From positions 699,976,217 to 700,040,216 of the forward strand of contig VDFB02270651.1 in NCBI GenBank assembly GCA_007258455.2: 64,000 nucleotides of DNA. The letters run 5' to 3'. This stretch comes from Sequoia sempervirens. Lineage: Eukaryota; Streptophyta; Pinopsida; Cupressales; Cupressaceae. The position numbers and the translations under genes are program-made. Numbering within the stretch: position 1 is the first letter of the stretch; each line of letters opens with the position of its first letter. Below the pieces are notes generated by a model, which was not told the origin of the DNA, searched no databases, and was given only the letters and a program-made list of their open reading frames with translations. Below are positions 35,850 through 46,860 of the stretch, piece after piece.

Positions 35850-36371
35850 TGAAACAACGAAAAATATGTTATGTTGTAAAATGGGGGTTCACCAAAATGA
35901 TATAGATAAACCTATTTTCCTTTATTTCATTGGGAAATGAGATCCCCACAAAGAATTGACTAACAACCCTTAGGTGAATAAACTCAATGTGAGAATCTTT
36001 AGATTTCCTTATTCTTTGAGGATGGGGGTCAAGTTGAAACAATACTTTTGGGAGAAAAACTAAAAATAGAAAATCAACCTAATTATGCTAACTCAAACTT
36101 GAAACAACAATATAAAGCTCAATATTAGCAGAAGAAAAAAACATATTGTAGATCTGAGAAGGGAAGAGTGATGTTTACTAGTCACAAACAATCACTTTTA
36201 GAAGGTTTTCTAGGACTCATTCACCCATGGGTGAATGGGTCTTTTTTTAGGGTTTTTTAGAAACTTTCGGGAGCCTTTGATACTAATTTGTAGCTTTTGA
36301 TTTGTCTAGGTTTTAGTGTCAAAATGTTAGAAATCAGATCTATAGGTGAGATTCTATGATTTGACAACAAC
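35850..36371 (-). repeat. Gypsy 5' LTR (right copy), first segment
   Basis: Begins TGAAACAACG and matches the left LTR through gggttcaccaaaatgata, tttgaggac and the P2 palindrome. It is cut at 36371, where a gag-only element has inserted. Confidence 0.9.
36214..36241. other. LTR palindrome P2, right copy
   Basis: GACTCATTCACCCA followed by TGGGTGAATGGGTC: 13 of 14 pairs, and the exception is a T/G wobble. Confidence 0.85.
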
Positions 36372-37923
36372 TGACCTATAAATGATCCTACTAATGAATC
36401 ACTTAAACAATTTGTTAGATTCACCTATGTATCACATATTTTATTATTATTGATCATTGAAAAATTGCATGTAAGGAAGAGAATAGAAACAAGTCTTCAA
36501 AAGATAGACAGAAGAATGAAGGAAATAAGATTTGATAACAGAGTTCACCCAATGTTTGAGTTACGTCTTCGTGATCACTCAATTGCGATGCTATTTTCCA
36601 TTAATATGATGCAAATTTCCTAATTACATCACTATGGTCTCCAAGATGCAATACAAATTATTTCGCTTTCAAGGAAGATTATTGCTCTTCAAGCTCTTCT
36701 TGCTTCTGCATCGTACTGACAGAAACTTCCTAGCAACATGTTCGTGCCTAGCTTCTCCATTGCTTTTACAATACTTCCAAAGCAATACTAATGCAACTCA
36801 CTCTCTCAAAACATGAGAACAAAAGCCTAAGGCATCAAGCCTCTATTACAAAGCCAATGAGCAATTTTCCTAATTCTCCTTCCAAGAGAATTCTTCTAGA
36901 AGAATTGACTCTATGCCTTATTTTTACAAAGAAATAATACCCCCTTATATACATGTTCATATGCTAATAAAGGCTTGTAACAATAATATTTGCAAATATT
37001 TGCTATATCTCCATTTCAAGATTACAAATCTTGAAAATATAGCTTATTTACCCCTTATTTTTATGAAATCTACTTATTTGTTTTTTACAAATCTCATAAA
37101 AATCTTTAAAGCCTTGATAATCCTTTTAATAGCCCTTTAGAATATCATAATTCAGGCTTAGGAATAATTTTTTTAATATTTTCCTAAATTACGCCCTTTA
37201 ATTTAAAAATCAATGAAAATCCTTTTCAAAAGGATTGGGTTTTATATTTGTCCTAAGGCCCCCCTTAATTTTCTCCTTATTTTATGGTTTACATAAAATA
37301 AAACAATTCTTATATTTATTTAAGGTTAATATATAGGGAGGAGCTCCCCTTATATCTTGGACAAGGTGTGTGGTGCAAGAGGATTTTAAGGCATAGGTCA
37401 AGGGATCAAATCTCACCAAATCCTCTTTGTTTAAATATTAGACCAAACACTTTCTTTAATAAATATGGTTTAATCCTTATTTTATCACTTAGTTGGTCCA
37501 TGTCAGTGCCAACTCACTACTCCCACCACATCATCTGCCATGTGTCCAGCCAAGTGTCAAGCTTTGGTGATGCCATGTCATCACTTTGACCAAGTTTGAC
37601 CACAATTTTCATTGGTCATAACTTCTACATACAAACTTTGTTTGACACAAAACGAGTGGTGTCAGACTCGTCTCATCAAGCTCTTCAATTCAATGCCATT
37701 TTAGACCAAGTTTGAGATGATCAAATTTTTTTCCCTTGACATTGGCCTCTAGCACCCCTATTTTGACCTAACTTTGACTGGGCATAACTCTCACGTATGA
37801 TCTCCTTTTGACACGATTCAAGTTGCATCAGGATCGTTTCGGCGAGCTCTATGCAATGAAGCTAGTTTCATAGGATTTTGAGACTATAAATTTGTAAAAG
37901 TTATTGGAGATCCACCTAGATCA
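36372..37923 (-). repeat. Gag-only element, 3' LTR
   Basis: Direct repeat of 39546-41064. Near its right end lie two related stretches around gaccaagtttgacc...ggtcataactt (about 37590) and gacctaactttgactgggcataactc (about 37760), an internal duplication of about 140-170 bp. Similar 'GGYCATAACT' phrases are common in plant LTRs. Confidence 0.9.
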
Positions 37924-37935
37924 ATCCTCCCCACT
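37924..37935 (-). other. Gag-only element polypurine tract
   Basis: Minus strand AGTGGGGAGGAT directly before the LTR start TGATCTAGG. It fixes the orientation. Confidence 0.75.
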
Positions 37936-38194
37936 GAAAGAACTTTTGAACTCCAAAAGTTTATTACAATATTCAACTCATCTTACTAACTACTTAGACT
38001 CCCAACAAAAGATTTAAACACAATGTTGCAAGTGATGTTATAATAGGTCATCACTTTTACATTATTGAGCAACATATGAATTTACAATAAAAATCATTTA
38101 TGGAGATAACCAATCCATTTTTTTACCTACCTAGGCTAATGGATTCTCCTTCTGCAGCTGATCCTCTTTAGGGTCTTTGTCAAAGATCATGATT

Positions 38195-39505
38195 TCATGT
38201 TCCACTTTCTCCTTTGCAACCTTCTTCTATATAGGTTCTTGCATAAATTTTCTTTCTTGGTGTGCAACGAAGCTTTGGATGCAGCTTCCAACAATTTGCT
38301 TCCCAATGTCCACTCATGTTACAATGAATGCAAATTTTTTTTGTCTTCAAATCCTTCTTTCCATTCTCCTTCTTTCGGCGAGGATGACAATTTTCATGAC
38401 TAGTTTCTCCACTGATCAACAATACCTTCTGATACAGTTCCTTCCATTTTTTACACTTGGAAACATAATGGTTATCCATGCCATAAAAAGAACAAGGAAA
38501 AGAATTCCATATGCTACTTATTACATTACCAATAGTACCATAGTTCAGAAACACTTTGGAGAAATCAGGTTTATACCTTTGTGAACTTTTGCTGCCACCA
38601 GATCTATGAGGAGATTTGGACTTTCTTTGGGACTTCTCGTCAAATCCTTCATTTATAGCAAGTGACTTGTTCTTTCCTTGTGCTAAATTTGTCAGTGGTC
38701 TTGAGTCCTCCTTTAGAAAGCTTCTTGTTGTAGCCACCTTCTCGCCATTATTATAACCCAAACCTGCATACCAAGGCCTTCTTGCAACCTCTATTCGTTG
38801 AACAATACCTTGGCCATTAATGCCAAGTCCTCCTCCATTGTGTCCCATCTTGGTTATGAGTTTCTTGGGAATTCATCTAGTATGCTTTTCAAAAACTCCA
38901 ATAGAAGCATTATTAATATCAACTAAATGAATTGAATAAGTAGTTTTTACCTCCTCTGGTTGTGACTTTTGGTCAACTTCCTGAAGTTTGGCTAGTTTCT
39001 CCCTCCATCCTGCTTTGTCTGATATCGTAGACAAAGCTTCTAGGAATCCACCTTGATTACCCAGTACATAGGAAGAATCATCCAACTACTGAAAAAAGGC
39101 ACATCCATCAACATTCTCATGACTAGAACCATATTTGGTCAACTTTCCATGGCCACAAGTATATCTAGTATTAGGAATTTTCATAGTGGAATTTGTCAAC
39201 TTATCTTTCTAATCTACTATAGATTAAGCCTCTAGGCTATCATTTTGAGTGAGTGGTACATAAGAGGTATCCTCCAAATGCAGAATAAATGTACAAATAT
39301 CAGCATTCTCAATTCTGGAGGGACTTTTTGTTGCATAATTTTCTCCAATATGCTCCTCTATGGTGTTTTGCAACATGAAACATAGCTTCTACTTCTCATC
39401 ATTTTCTTCCTCAAGAAATCTCCTAAGTTCAACATTCTCCAGTTGAGTGCAATTATTGATTTCTTCCAACTCCTAGATTTTTGCACACTTCAATCCTTTT
39501 CCCAT
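38195..39505 (-). pseudogene. Gag with G-patch-like motif and CCHC zinc knuckle
   Basis: From ATG at 39503-39505 (MGKGLKCAKI) the frame runs leftward to the stop at 38195, crossing stops in its N-terminal half (where Gln or Trp would often fit). The N-terminus is coiled-coil-like (LENVELRRFLEEENDEK). The last 217 codons are open (38848 to 38195): first a Gly-rich G-patch-like stretch, MGHNGGGLGINGQGI and later RPWYAGLGYNNGE; then a Lys/Ser/Arg-rich basic stretch; then a CCHC knuckle, CIHCNMSGHWEANC, followed by WKLHP. G-patch and zinc knuckle both bind nucleic acid. No pol follows. Confidence 0.82.
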
Positions 39506-39524
39506 CTTCACACCTTGCAAAAGT

Positions 39525-39543
39525 CAAACTAGCTTTGATACAA
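39525..39543 (-). other. Gag-only element primer-binding site, iMet type
   Basis: Minus strand TTGTATCAAAGCTAGTTTG, two bases after the LTR. It matches TGGTATCAGAGCCAGTTTG with three changes. Confidence 0.75.
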
Positions 39544-39545
39544 CT

Positions 39546-41064
39546 TGATCTATAAACAATTGTACTTTTGAATCACTTAAAATTTTTGTTAGATTCACCT
39601 ATGGGTCATAGGTTTTATTATTATTGATTGTTGACAAATTTCATGTAAGGAAGAGCATATAAATGAGCATTCAAAACATAGACAGAAGAATGAAAGAAAC
39701 AAGATTTGATAACAGAGTCCACCCAATGTTTGGGTTATGTCTCTGGGATCACTTACTTGTGATGCCGTTTGCCATTAATATGATGCAAATTTCTTGATTA
39801 CATCACTATGGTCTTCAAAGCTACAATGCAAATTATTCTTCTTTCAAGGAAGATTATTTCTCTTCAAGCTCTTCTTGCTTCCACATCATACTGACAGAAA
39901 CTTCCCAACAACATGTTCGTTCCTAGCTTCTTCGTCGCTTTTACAATGCTTCCAAAGTAATAATAATGCAACTCACTCTCTCAAAACATGAGAACAAAAT
40001 CCTAAGGCATCAAGCCTTTATTACAAAGCTAATGAGAAATTTTCCTAATTCTCCTTCCAAGAGAATTCTTCCAAAAGAATTGACTCTAAGCCTTATTTTT
40101 ACAAAGAAATAATACCCCCTTATATACATGCTCATATGCTAATAAAGGGTTGCAACAATAATATTTAATTTTTTTTTCTATATCTCCATTTCAAGATTAC
40201 AAATCTTGAAAATATAGCTTATTTATCCCTTATTTTTATGAAATCCCTTTTACAAATCTTATAAAAATATTTAAAGCCTCGATAATCCTTTTAATATCCC
40301 TTTAGAATATTATAATTTGGGCTTAGGCATTTTTTTTAAAATATTTTCCTAAATTAGGCCCTTTAATTTAAAAAAGCCATGAAAATCCTTTTAAAAGGAT
40401 CGAGCTTTATATTTTTCCTAAGGCCCCCCTTAATTTTCTCCTTATTTTATTGTTTACATAAAATAAAACATTTATTATGTTTATTTAAGGTTTATATATA
40501 AGGAGGAGCTCCCCTTATATCTTGGACAAGGCATGTGGTGAATGGGGATTTTAAGGCACAAGTCAAGGGATCAAATCCCACCAAATCCTCTTTGTTTAAA
40601 TATTAGACCAAACACTTTTTCTTTAATAAATATGGTTTAATCCTTATTTTATCAATTAATTGGTCCATGTCAATGCCAACTCACTGCTCTTGCCACATCA
40701 TCTACCATGTGTCCTTCCAAGTGTCAAGCTTTGGCGATGCCACGTCATCACTTTGACCAAGTTTGACCACAAATTTGACTGGTCATAACTTCCACATACA
40801 AATCAGAATCATCTCGTCGATCTCTTCGATTTGACACTGTTTTGACCAATTTTGAGATGATCATTTTTTTTTACCCTTGCCTTTGGCCTCTGGTACCCCT
40901 ATTATGACCCAATTTTGACTAGGCATAACTCTCACATACGATCTCCTTTTGATATGGTTCAAGTTGTGTCAAGATTGTGTCAGTGAGCTCTATGCGATGA
41001 AACTAGTTCCATTAGATTCTGAGACTATAAAATTTTTAGGGTTTATGGAGATCCACCTAGATCA
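39546..41064 (-). repeat. Gag-only element, 5' LTR
   Basis: 1,519 bp, direct repeat of 36372-37923 with many substitutions and several indels. The minus strand reads TGATCTAGGTGGATC at the transcription-upstream end. Confidence 0.9.
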
Positions 41065-41069
41065 ACAAC

Positions 41070-42044
41070 TTTGATAACTTTTCCAATCTTACACTTCAAG
41101 AGGTCTTTAATTCTTCTTCAACCTAAATCTACAACACATAAGAGGGAAAAATTGTTTGTTTTTGGTGAATGGGGGTTTGCCTTGGTCAAACCCCATTTTG
41201 GTAATCAAACCTTGAATTGAAATAAAGCATGAAAGAGGGAATAAAGAATGAACAATGCTATGTTACCACTCAAAAAACCCTTGAATAAACCTTAGTAATG
41301 GATATCTTAGAAGGTCTGTAACTTACATGAAATGTATTCAATGGATGTGGATCTTGATACTTGAGATAATGCTTTGAATGCTTGACTTGAATCTTGAAAC
41401 CTACATCACAATATTAGCTCCAAAAACATGCATGATGCAAGAAGACTTTGATATGATGATTGGATATTGAATGATGTAATAAATATTTGATATATTTTCT
41501 CTTGAATGCTCTTGATCACTAAATTTTCTATAGGAATTCTCTCATAAAAAATTCTCTTGAAGTTCTTGAAAATGCTAGGTGAAACTTAGAAAATAATCTT
41601 GTATTTATAGGTATGTATCCTTAATTTCTCAAAATTCAAATATTACAAGCCAACATTGAAATACAGATCCAAGGACATTAAAATACCACCAAAAACATAT
41701 TTTAAATTTAGGTTCAAAGGCCTAGGGAGGACCTATTCACCCATGGGTGAATGAATCTCATGTCCCTATTCTTGGAACACACATTGCTCAAGGTAAAGTG
41801 TTATGTGTTGGCATTAATTATTGTCGAGTTTCACCTTCAAAAAGTGTATTATTAGGATTGTAAATATAAAATAGGGTTTATTAAGACATAATTATGTCCA
41901 ATTTAATTAAGATGGACCAAAAAAGTGTGGAAATGTAAAGGGATACATTTTTCAACACTAAATTAAGGCATTATTAAGTCCGTTTTAATTAGGAGGGCCC
42001 AAATAAGTGTGAAAATGTAAAGGGATACATTTTTCTACACTACA
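41070..42044 (-). repeat. Gypsy 5' LTR (right copy), second segment
   Basis: Resumes at the sequence where 36371 stopped (ttgataacttttccaatct) and matches the left LTR to its end CTACACTACA. It holds the P1 palindrome and a minus-strand TATA box at 41612-41619. Confidence 0.9.
41729..41758. other. LTR palindrome P1, right copy
   Basis: GGACCTATTCACCCA followed by TGGGTGAATGAATCT: 11 of 15 pairs. The inner 18 bases are unchanged from the perfect left copy and the changes sit in the outer arms. Confidence 0.8.
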
Positions 42045-42049
42045 AAGGC

Positions 42050-42590
42050 TATCAAGAGGATTTTCAAATATTTGAAGAACACTTTGGACTATGGACTATG
42101 GTATCAAAAAAATGATAAATTTTCTCTAAGCGTATATACTAATGCTAATTGGGCTAGGAGTGTTGATGATAGAAGGAGCACCAATGGTGTAGCTTTATTT
42201 ATAGTAGACAAATTGGTCTCTTCATTTAGTAAGAAGTAGGAATCAGTGTCCTTATCAACATCAAACGTAGAGTATATAGCTGTAGCATCTTGCTGGACCC
42301 AAGTGTTGTGGATGATGCAAATTTTGAAGGATATTAAGGTGATGTATGATGAACCCATTCCTATTTCATGTGATGGTACAAGAACCATAAATATTCAAAA
42401 GAATATAGTAATGCATTCTAAAACCAAACATATATCTATTAGGTATCACTTCTTAAGAGAGAAAGTTGCAGAGCAAGAAGTAAGATTGGAGTGTGTGTCC
42501 ACAAAGGAATAGGTTGTAAACATCTTTATAAATGCACTTTCAAAGAACACCTTTGATTATCTTTAAAAAAAGCTAGGGGTTGTTTTCCCT
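42050..42590 (+). pseudogene. Copia RT end and RNase H, right of the nested insertion
   Basis: Reading resumes directly after the target-site duplication: AIKRIFKYLKNTLDYGLWY, then SVYTNANWARSVDDRRSTNG (usually DADWA, so the first Asp is Asn), SFSKKQESVSLSTSNVEYIA, and HSKTKHISIRYHFLREKV. CDGTRTINI stands where the family has CDNxSAI. These are the RNase H landmarks of copia pol. The frame is open from 42246 to 42512. The usual pol end follows before a short leader to the polypurine tract. Confidence 0.9.
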
Positions 42591-42826
42591 CCTAACTAGA
42601 TACATAGATGATGCATTTGTTAAGGGGGAGCAAGTCAAGACATATTTTTATCCTTGGATTGATGAATGCTACCCTCTTAGGGGGAGCAGGTAGAAGGATA
42701 TTATGGCTTGTGTAGTTAGGGGGAGCTTGTGTGTTGTAGAAAATATAATTGAAGACCACTAGCCCTTTTCCTTTGATGTCAAATGGGAAGAAAATTGCAT
42801 ATCAGGATAGTGTTTCCATCAATGCC

Positions 42827-42838
42827 AAAAGGGGAGAT
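42827..42838 (+). other. Copia polypurine tract
   Basis: AAAAGGGGAGAT directly before the 3' LTR start TGTTGTAAGG. Further agggggagc-type runs lie at about 42620-42730. Confidence 0.88.
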
Positions 42839-44411
42839 TGTTGTAAGGTTGTTGCAGGTGTTGTCATTGATGTCAATAGATTGGAAATTATTGTAGGTAT
42901 TGTCTTTGCTATCAACAAAGAGGTAGTGTGTGGATGGGTTCATATGTTGCAATTAGTATGTTAATCATAAGTGTTAAGTATGATGATGGATATCATGAGA
43001 TTGCAATACATATTTTTCCTATAATTCTTGTTTCTCATGAATAGGTGAATGATGTTGTGAATGTTGTATTATCTATTTTTTGATGTAAAATGTATAAAAT
43101 ATTTTCTTGCAGTTAGTGGCTCAGGAAATTGTAGTAAAATGCTTCAAAGAATGATCTTCATTCCTTCGCATTTGAAGATGTGGTCTTGCAGTTTGTAATT
43201 TAGTCAGATACAAATAAGAAGTAATTATGTTCCCATTTTCAAAACATAGAAGTTACCACAAAATTTTCTAGAGCTAGCAGATTAAAGACTGTACTATCAC
43301 ATTCATGAAGGTTTAGAGAAATGCTCTACATTTCTTCATAGTTGATGTTGTGGTCTTGTGGTTTGGAGGATGAGTCCAATTTTTTTATTTATTTTATCCC
43401 TTCAATTTTTAGATGTTGAGGTGTACCACAAGTTGAGTTTTCAATGTTCTATCTCAAGACTGTGTTTTCTAAGTATGCAAGAGATATTGATTTAGTGTCT
43501 GTTTGCCTACACTAGCTTAATGTTGTGTGAAGTTGTAAAATGAGGGCATGGAAATGTTTTTGAATATTGCTTGTAATGTGATCTGCATGATGTTATCTGG
43601 TCTCTTCAATACCATTTATGGTCTGGAGTTAATATTTGTAGGGTTAAGTGTTTATTGAGCCGACCTAGTATATTGTGTTGTTTGTGCCATCATGGGATTG
43701 TGTGTAGAATTAAAATAGCTTTTTCTTATCTCCTAGCTTGGACTACATTCAATTTACTTTTCTCACAAATTTTTGAGTTGAATTTCTTATGGTTGTTGCA
43801 TGCTTTATGTTTACATGTTTTAGTTTGGCCAATAAGGAGACTTTGTTTGAAGCTTTCAGATGATATAAATGAAGGATCAAGTGTGTGATCATGTAGCATA
43901 GAGGTGTAGTGAGTATTCAATGTGTTAAAAGTGATACGTGCCAAAAGCAATGAGTTGAAGGTAGAATAATGTGTGTGAATGTGCAAAGATGTGTGTGAAT
44001 GAAGTGTTGAAGACAATGAGCCAAAAGTAAAAGTTTTTGAGTGAAGTGCTGAAGGAAATGAGCCAGAGGTAGTAGAGGTGTTGTGGTGGTAGCTGATCAT
44101 ATGAATTCATTATTTTTTGTATGGTGAGGTTGTAGCCTCCTTCTATAAGTGTTATAATTGATAGGGAGTAAAATTCCTTTGGTTGAAGCTATAAAATGTG
44201 TTGTAAATTCTATTTTATTTTGTGAGGTTGTATTTGGAAAATAGCTCCAAGAAGCTTTCTCACCATGGTTTTTCCTTGTAGGGTTTTCCATGTAAATATG
44301 GTGTTGTGGTTGTGTGATTGTGCTTTGAATGCTTTATCTGGTTAAGAAAGTAATAAATTTTGTTTGATATACTGATTCACCCCCCTCTCAATATATCTGT
44401 GTGTTCTAAGA
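42839..44411 (+). repeat. Copia 3' LTR
   Basis: Direct repeat of 20108-21733. Ends ...GTTCTAAGA, followed by target-site copy GTACC at 44412-44416. Confidence 0.92.
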
Positions 44412-44599
44412 GTACCTATATCATTTTCTCTGAGTATTGGTGGAGATCAAAAGATAATCTTGAACACAAAAACATAAAGAAAATTATCTTTTAAATTTTT
44501 TAGGAATCTTGTCTCTCTAGAAGAATATTTTAGTTGTTGTGAATCAAAGATGTTATCTATTCCTTAGGATAAACAATCAAAATTAGTGATGAATATTCC

Positions 44600-45190
44600 T
44601 GATAAGAGAAACCCGTAAGGATAGGGTATTTTACTATTTGAGTTTGGTAATTAGGGATCGAGAATGACTCTTGTCTTTTAAAGAACATTTTTTAATTGAT
44701 AGATGGTACACCTAATATCTGAATGCCAAAAGGTTCAAATGATGTTTAGGAAACTATTTTCATTAGTCAAATATTAGAGAATTACTTTATTATTTAAGTG
44801 AAATTTCAAAAATGGACAAGTCTTACTCCTAAAGTTTAATGACCAAAAATTCTTACTGATTTTCAAATTAATGAAATGTGTCATCAGGTTTTGGGGGTTG
44901 ACAATTGGCTTTGACCTTTTATGAATATTTCAAATAAATGTTAAAGGATACCCCTAACATTTGATGATAAAAAATACTTGAAAAACATCAAATTTTAAAT
45001 GTGAGTCATCAGGGGTCAAGGGTCAAGAATAAGGCTCATTTTTTATAAACCTTTAGGAAAACATTAATGCATATGCTAGACATTCGATGTTCAAAAGAAT
45101 TAGAAAAAATCAACAATTTTGAAATGTGAGTGCAATTCATTAGTTTTTGAGAGTTTCTTAAATATCTTTTTTGAAATGAGAATTGAAAGG
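44600..45190. repeat. About 120-bp degenerate tandem repeat, four copies
   Basis: The phrase cctaa-x-attt(g)atg-x-aaaa recurs at 44711, 44828, 44953 and 45075. Each copy then has a caaat/caaatt stretch, gtcatcagg or a relative, and tttataaa...aaaacatt. Copies are old and differ a lot. Confidence 0.6.
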
Positions 45191-45537
45191 GAAGATCACA
45201 ACTTGATGAGGTGTGATGATTATATCACAAAAATCCTTGATTGATATGCCAAGTTGAAACAAGATTTGGAAATAGGAAATAAGCAAAAAAGGAATGAAAC
45301 GAAAAATGAAACAATAAAGAAACAAACCAAACAAAAAACCAAGGAAAACAATAAATAATTAAAATAAAAATAAAGACAAAATTGAGCCAAATCAAAACAA
45401 AGAGGGAAACAAACAACAAAAGAACACGAAAAACTAGAAAATACCACTAGGTTAAATGGTATCTTGAGACTTACTTTGAACATTTTCATGCTCATTTGAG
45501 TCCTTGTAGATGTTGGCTTAGTTTTTCCTTGATTTAG
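45191..45537. other. A-rich spacer
   Basis: Plus strand dominated by aaacaaa/gaaac words. The hydrophobic Phe-rich minus-strand frames here are products of that composition. Confidence 0.4.
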
Positions 45538-45884
45538 TGTTGTAATGTGGTCAACACATTCACATTAGGTCTTGGACCCTCTTGAATTAATAAGAATTTT
45601 ATGATGCCTTGTAAAAGTGTTGTAACACACCTTCACACTTTTCAAATATATTTCACTTAAATAACATATTTTTATCACCTACCAAGCCTTATTTAAAAGT
45701 GTTGTAAAGTGTTGTAACAAACTGTCACTCTTTTCTAGGCTTGTTATCAATAATTTGACCCTTTCTTATGCTTTAATTGGCCACATTTTACACTTACAGA
45801 CCTTAAGTGTATTTTTGAAAATAATCTTGATAAATATCATTTAATACATCTAATTTCTGACACCCACTTAAAATTCCTAAGTGC

Positions 45885-45914
45885 GACCCATTCGCCACTA
45901 GGGGTGAATGAGTC
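45885..45914. other. LTR palindrome P1 in the 45-kb LTR
   Basis: GACCCATTCGCCAC, two-base centre, GGGGTGAATGAGTC: 11 of 14 pairs. Confidence 0.75.
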
Positions 45915-46517
45915 CCCTTTGGCTCAAAAATCAAAATAATTTCAAAATTTTGGCGGGATCTAAGGTTGGCCTGTGATGTGGTATTTTCAGGAAATATTAC
46001 ATAATTGTGTATAAATATAGGGTTTTTCCTCTCATTTCATCCTCCTCAATTTTCCTAATCATTCAAGCAATTATTAATCATTCACCCAAGCATTCTAAGC
46101 ATTTCAAGCATTCTTAAGTCCACGTCCATTAGAGCTATTACTTGCATGTCTTTAGATTTCTACTTCAAGGGTTTGGTGAGTTTTAGCATTGCTTTTGTTC
46201 ATTCATCATTCTCTTTTCATATTTCATTTTATTTTCAAGGGTTTAATTACCAAACCGAGATGTGACCAAGGCAAACCCCCATTCACTAACCCTTCAACCA
46301 TTTCCCCCCTCTTTGCATGTGTTTTGCAGGTATAGTGTGTAGATTTATCAAAGAGAAAGGTTGGAAAAGTTGTCAACAAATTTTCAAAGCCCTAAATGAA
46401 GCTTGGAGAACACCTATAGGTCAAATTCCATAGTTTTGGATTTGGAAACCTGTTAGGAGCAGAAGTATAGATTGGGAGCTACAAATTCCACTTTTGATTT
46501 TCCTAAAATCTGGAAGT

Positions 46518-46549
46518 GGACTGATATGCCATTAGTGGCATATAAGTCC
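46518..46549. other. LTR palindrome P2 in the 45-kb LTR
   Basis: GGACTGATATGCCA, loop TTAG, TGGCATATAAGTCC: 13 of 14 pairs. The sequence is unlike P1 of the same LTR except for the GGAC...GTCC ends, yet self-complementarity is nearly complete. Confidence 0.85.
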
Positions 46550-46630
46550 CACTACTAGACCCAAAATAGAGATTTTGTAGTTCTGAGTACCCAGTTGTCT
46601 GAAACTTGTTCCAGTAGAATCTTCCCGAAA

Positions 46631-46666
46631 TAGGACTAAGTAGCCCAACTTGGCATATCAGTCCTA
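46631..46666. other. Second P2-type palindrome
   Basis: TAGGACT...AGTCCTA outer arms pair over 7 bp and GCC/GGC again inside. Its right arm TGGCATATCAGTCC is the reverse complement of the left arm of the palindrome at 46518. Confidence 0.6.
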
Positions 46667-46860
46667 GTTGGATTCAACAGTGACTTATGTAGGATTCCAG
46701 AGCTCCATTCCATCCTTTTCCAGTCTCTAGGTGCACACTTTCAATTTCATAGTTTTCTATTACAGTTTGTTTGCATTTCTAGGTCATTTTGCATATCACA
46801 ACGTGTTTTCAAACATATTACATTTTCTTAGTTTTGCATTAATAATCAATTTTTTTTATC

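Larger units (their letters stand above)
36372..41064 (-). mobile_element. Gag-only LTR retrotransposon (TR-GAG-like) nested in the gypsy LTR
   Basis: Direct LTRs at 36372-37923 and 39546-41064 with TG...CA ends (TGACCTATAA...CTAGATCA) and an exact 5-bp target-site duplication ACAAC (36367-36371 and 41065-41069). The internal region is only 1,622 bp and codes gag on the minus strand. It has an iMet-like primer site and a polypurine tract but no protease, RT or integrase. Such elements must borrow enzymes from a relative. The LTRs differ clearly, so the insertion is not recent. Confidence 0.92.
25762..42044 (-). mobile_element. Ty3/gypsy-type element inserted into the copia pol
   Basis: Direct LTRs lie at 25762-27272 and 35850-42044 (the latter interrupted), flanked by the exact 5-bp target-site duplication AAGGC at 25757-25761 and 42045-42049. 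The gag-protease reading on the minus strand, the polypurine tract beside the left LTR and the leader beside the right LTR all show minus orientation. Without the nested element it is about 11.6 kb. I find gag and a protease-like region but no RT, RNase H or integrase, so it looks non-autonomous. Confidence 0.9.
20108..44411 (+). mobile_element. Ty1/copia retrotransposon, host of a two-level nested insertion
   Basis: LTRs at 20108-21733 and 42839-44411 are direct repeats whose ends fit TGTTGTAAGG...GTTCTAACA with mutations (TA for TG on the left, GA for CA on the right). The 5-bp target-site duplication GTACC is exact at 20103-20107 and 44412-44416. Inside are an iMet-type primer site, gag, protease, integrase, RT and RNase H in copia order, and a polypurine tract. 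The coding region is split at 25761/42045 by a foreign element. Without insertions the element is about 8 kb. Every ORF is broken. Confidence 0.93.
45538..46860 (+). repeat. Solo-like gypsy-type LTR (relative by layout)
   Basis: The stretch has the layout of the gypsy LTRs in this window: tgttgtaatgtgg at a likely left edge, palindrome P1 (45885-45914), TATA box TATAAATA at 46010-46017 about 96 bp further, and P2-type palindromes at 46518-46549 and 46631-46666. It also shares gtgaccaaggcaaaccccc with the others. Right edge and target-site duplication not found. A leader-like sequence follows to about 47150. A second LTR is not in the window. Confidence 0.55.

Noticed and set aside
20108..44411. 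Endogenous pararetrovirus
   Set aside because: LTRs, target-site duplications, primer sites and integrase show LTR retrotransposons. No movement or coat protein of a pararetrovirus was seen.
45220..45495. Hydrophobic minus-strand ORFs as membrane proteins
   Set aside because: They are antisense to an A-rich low-complexity tract and lack any family signal.
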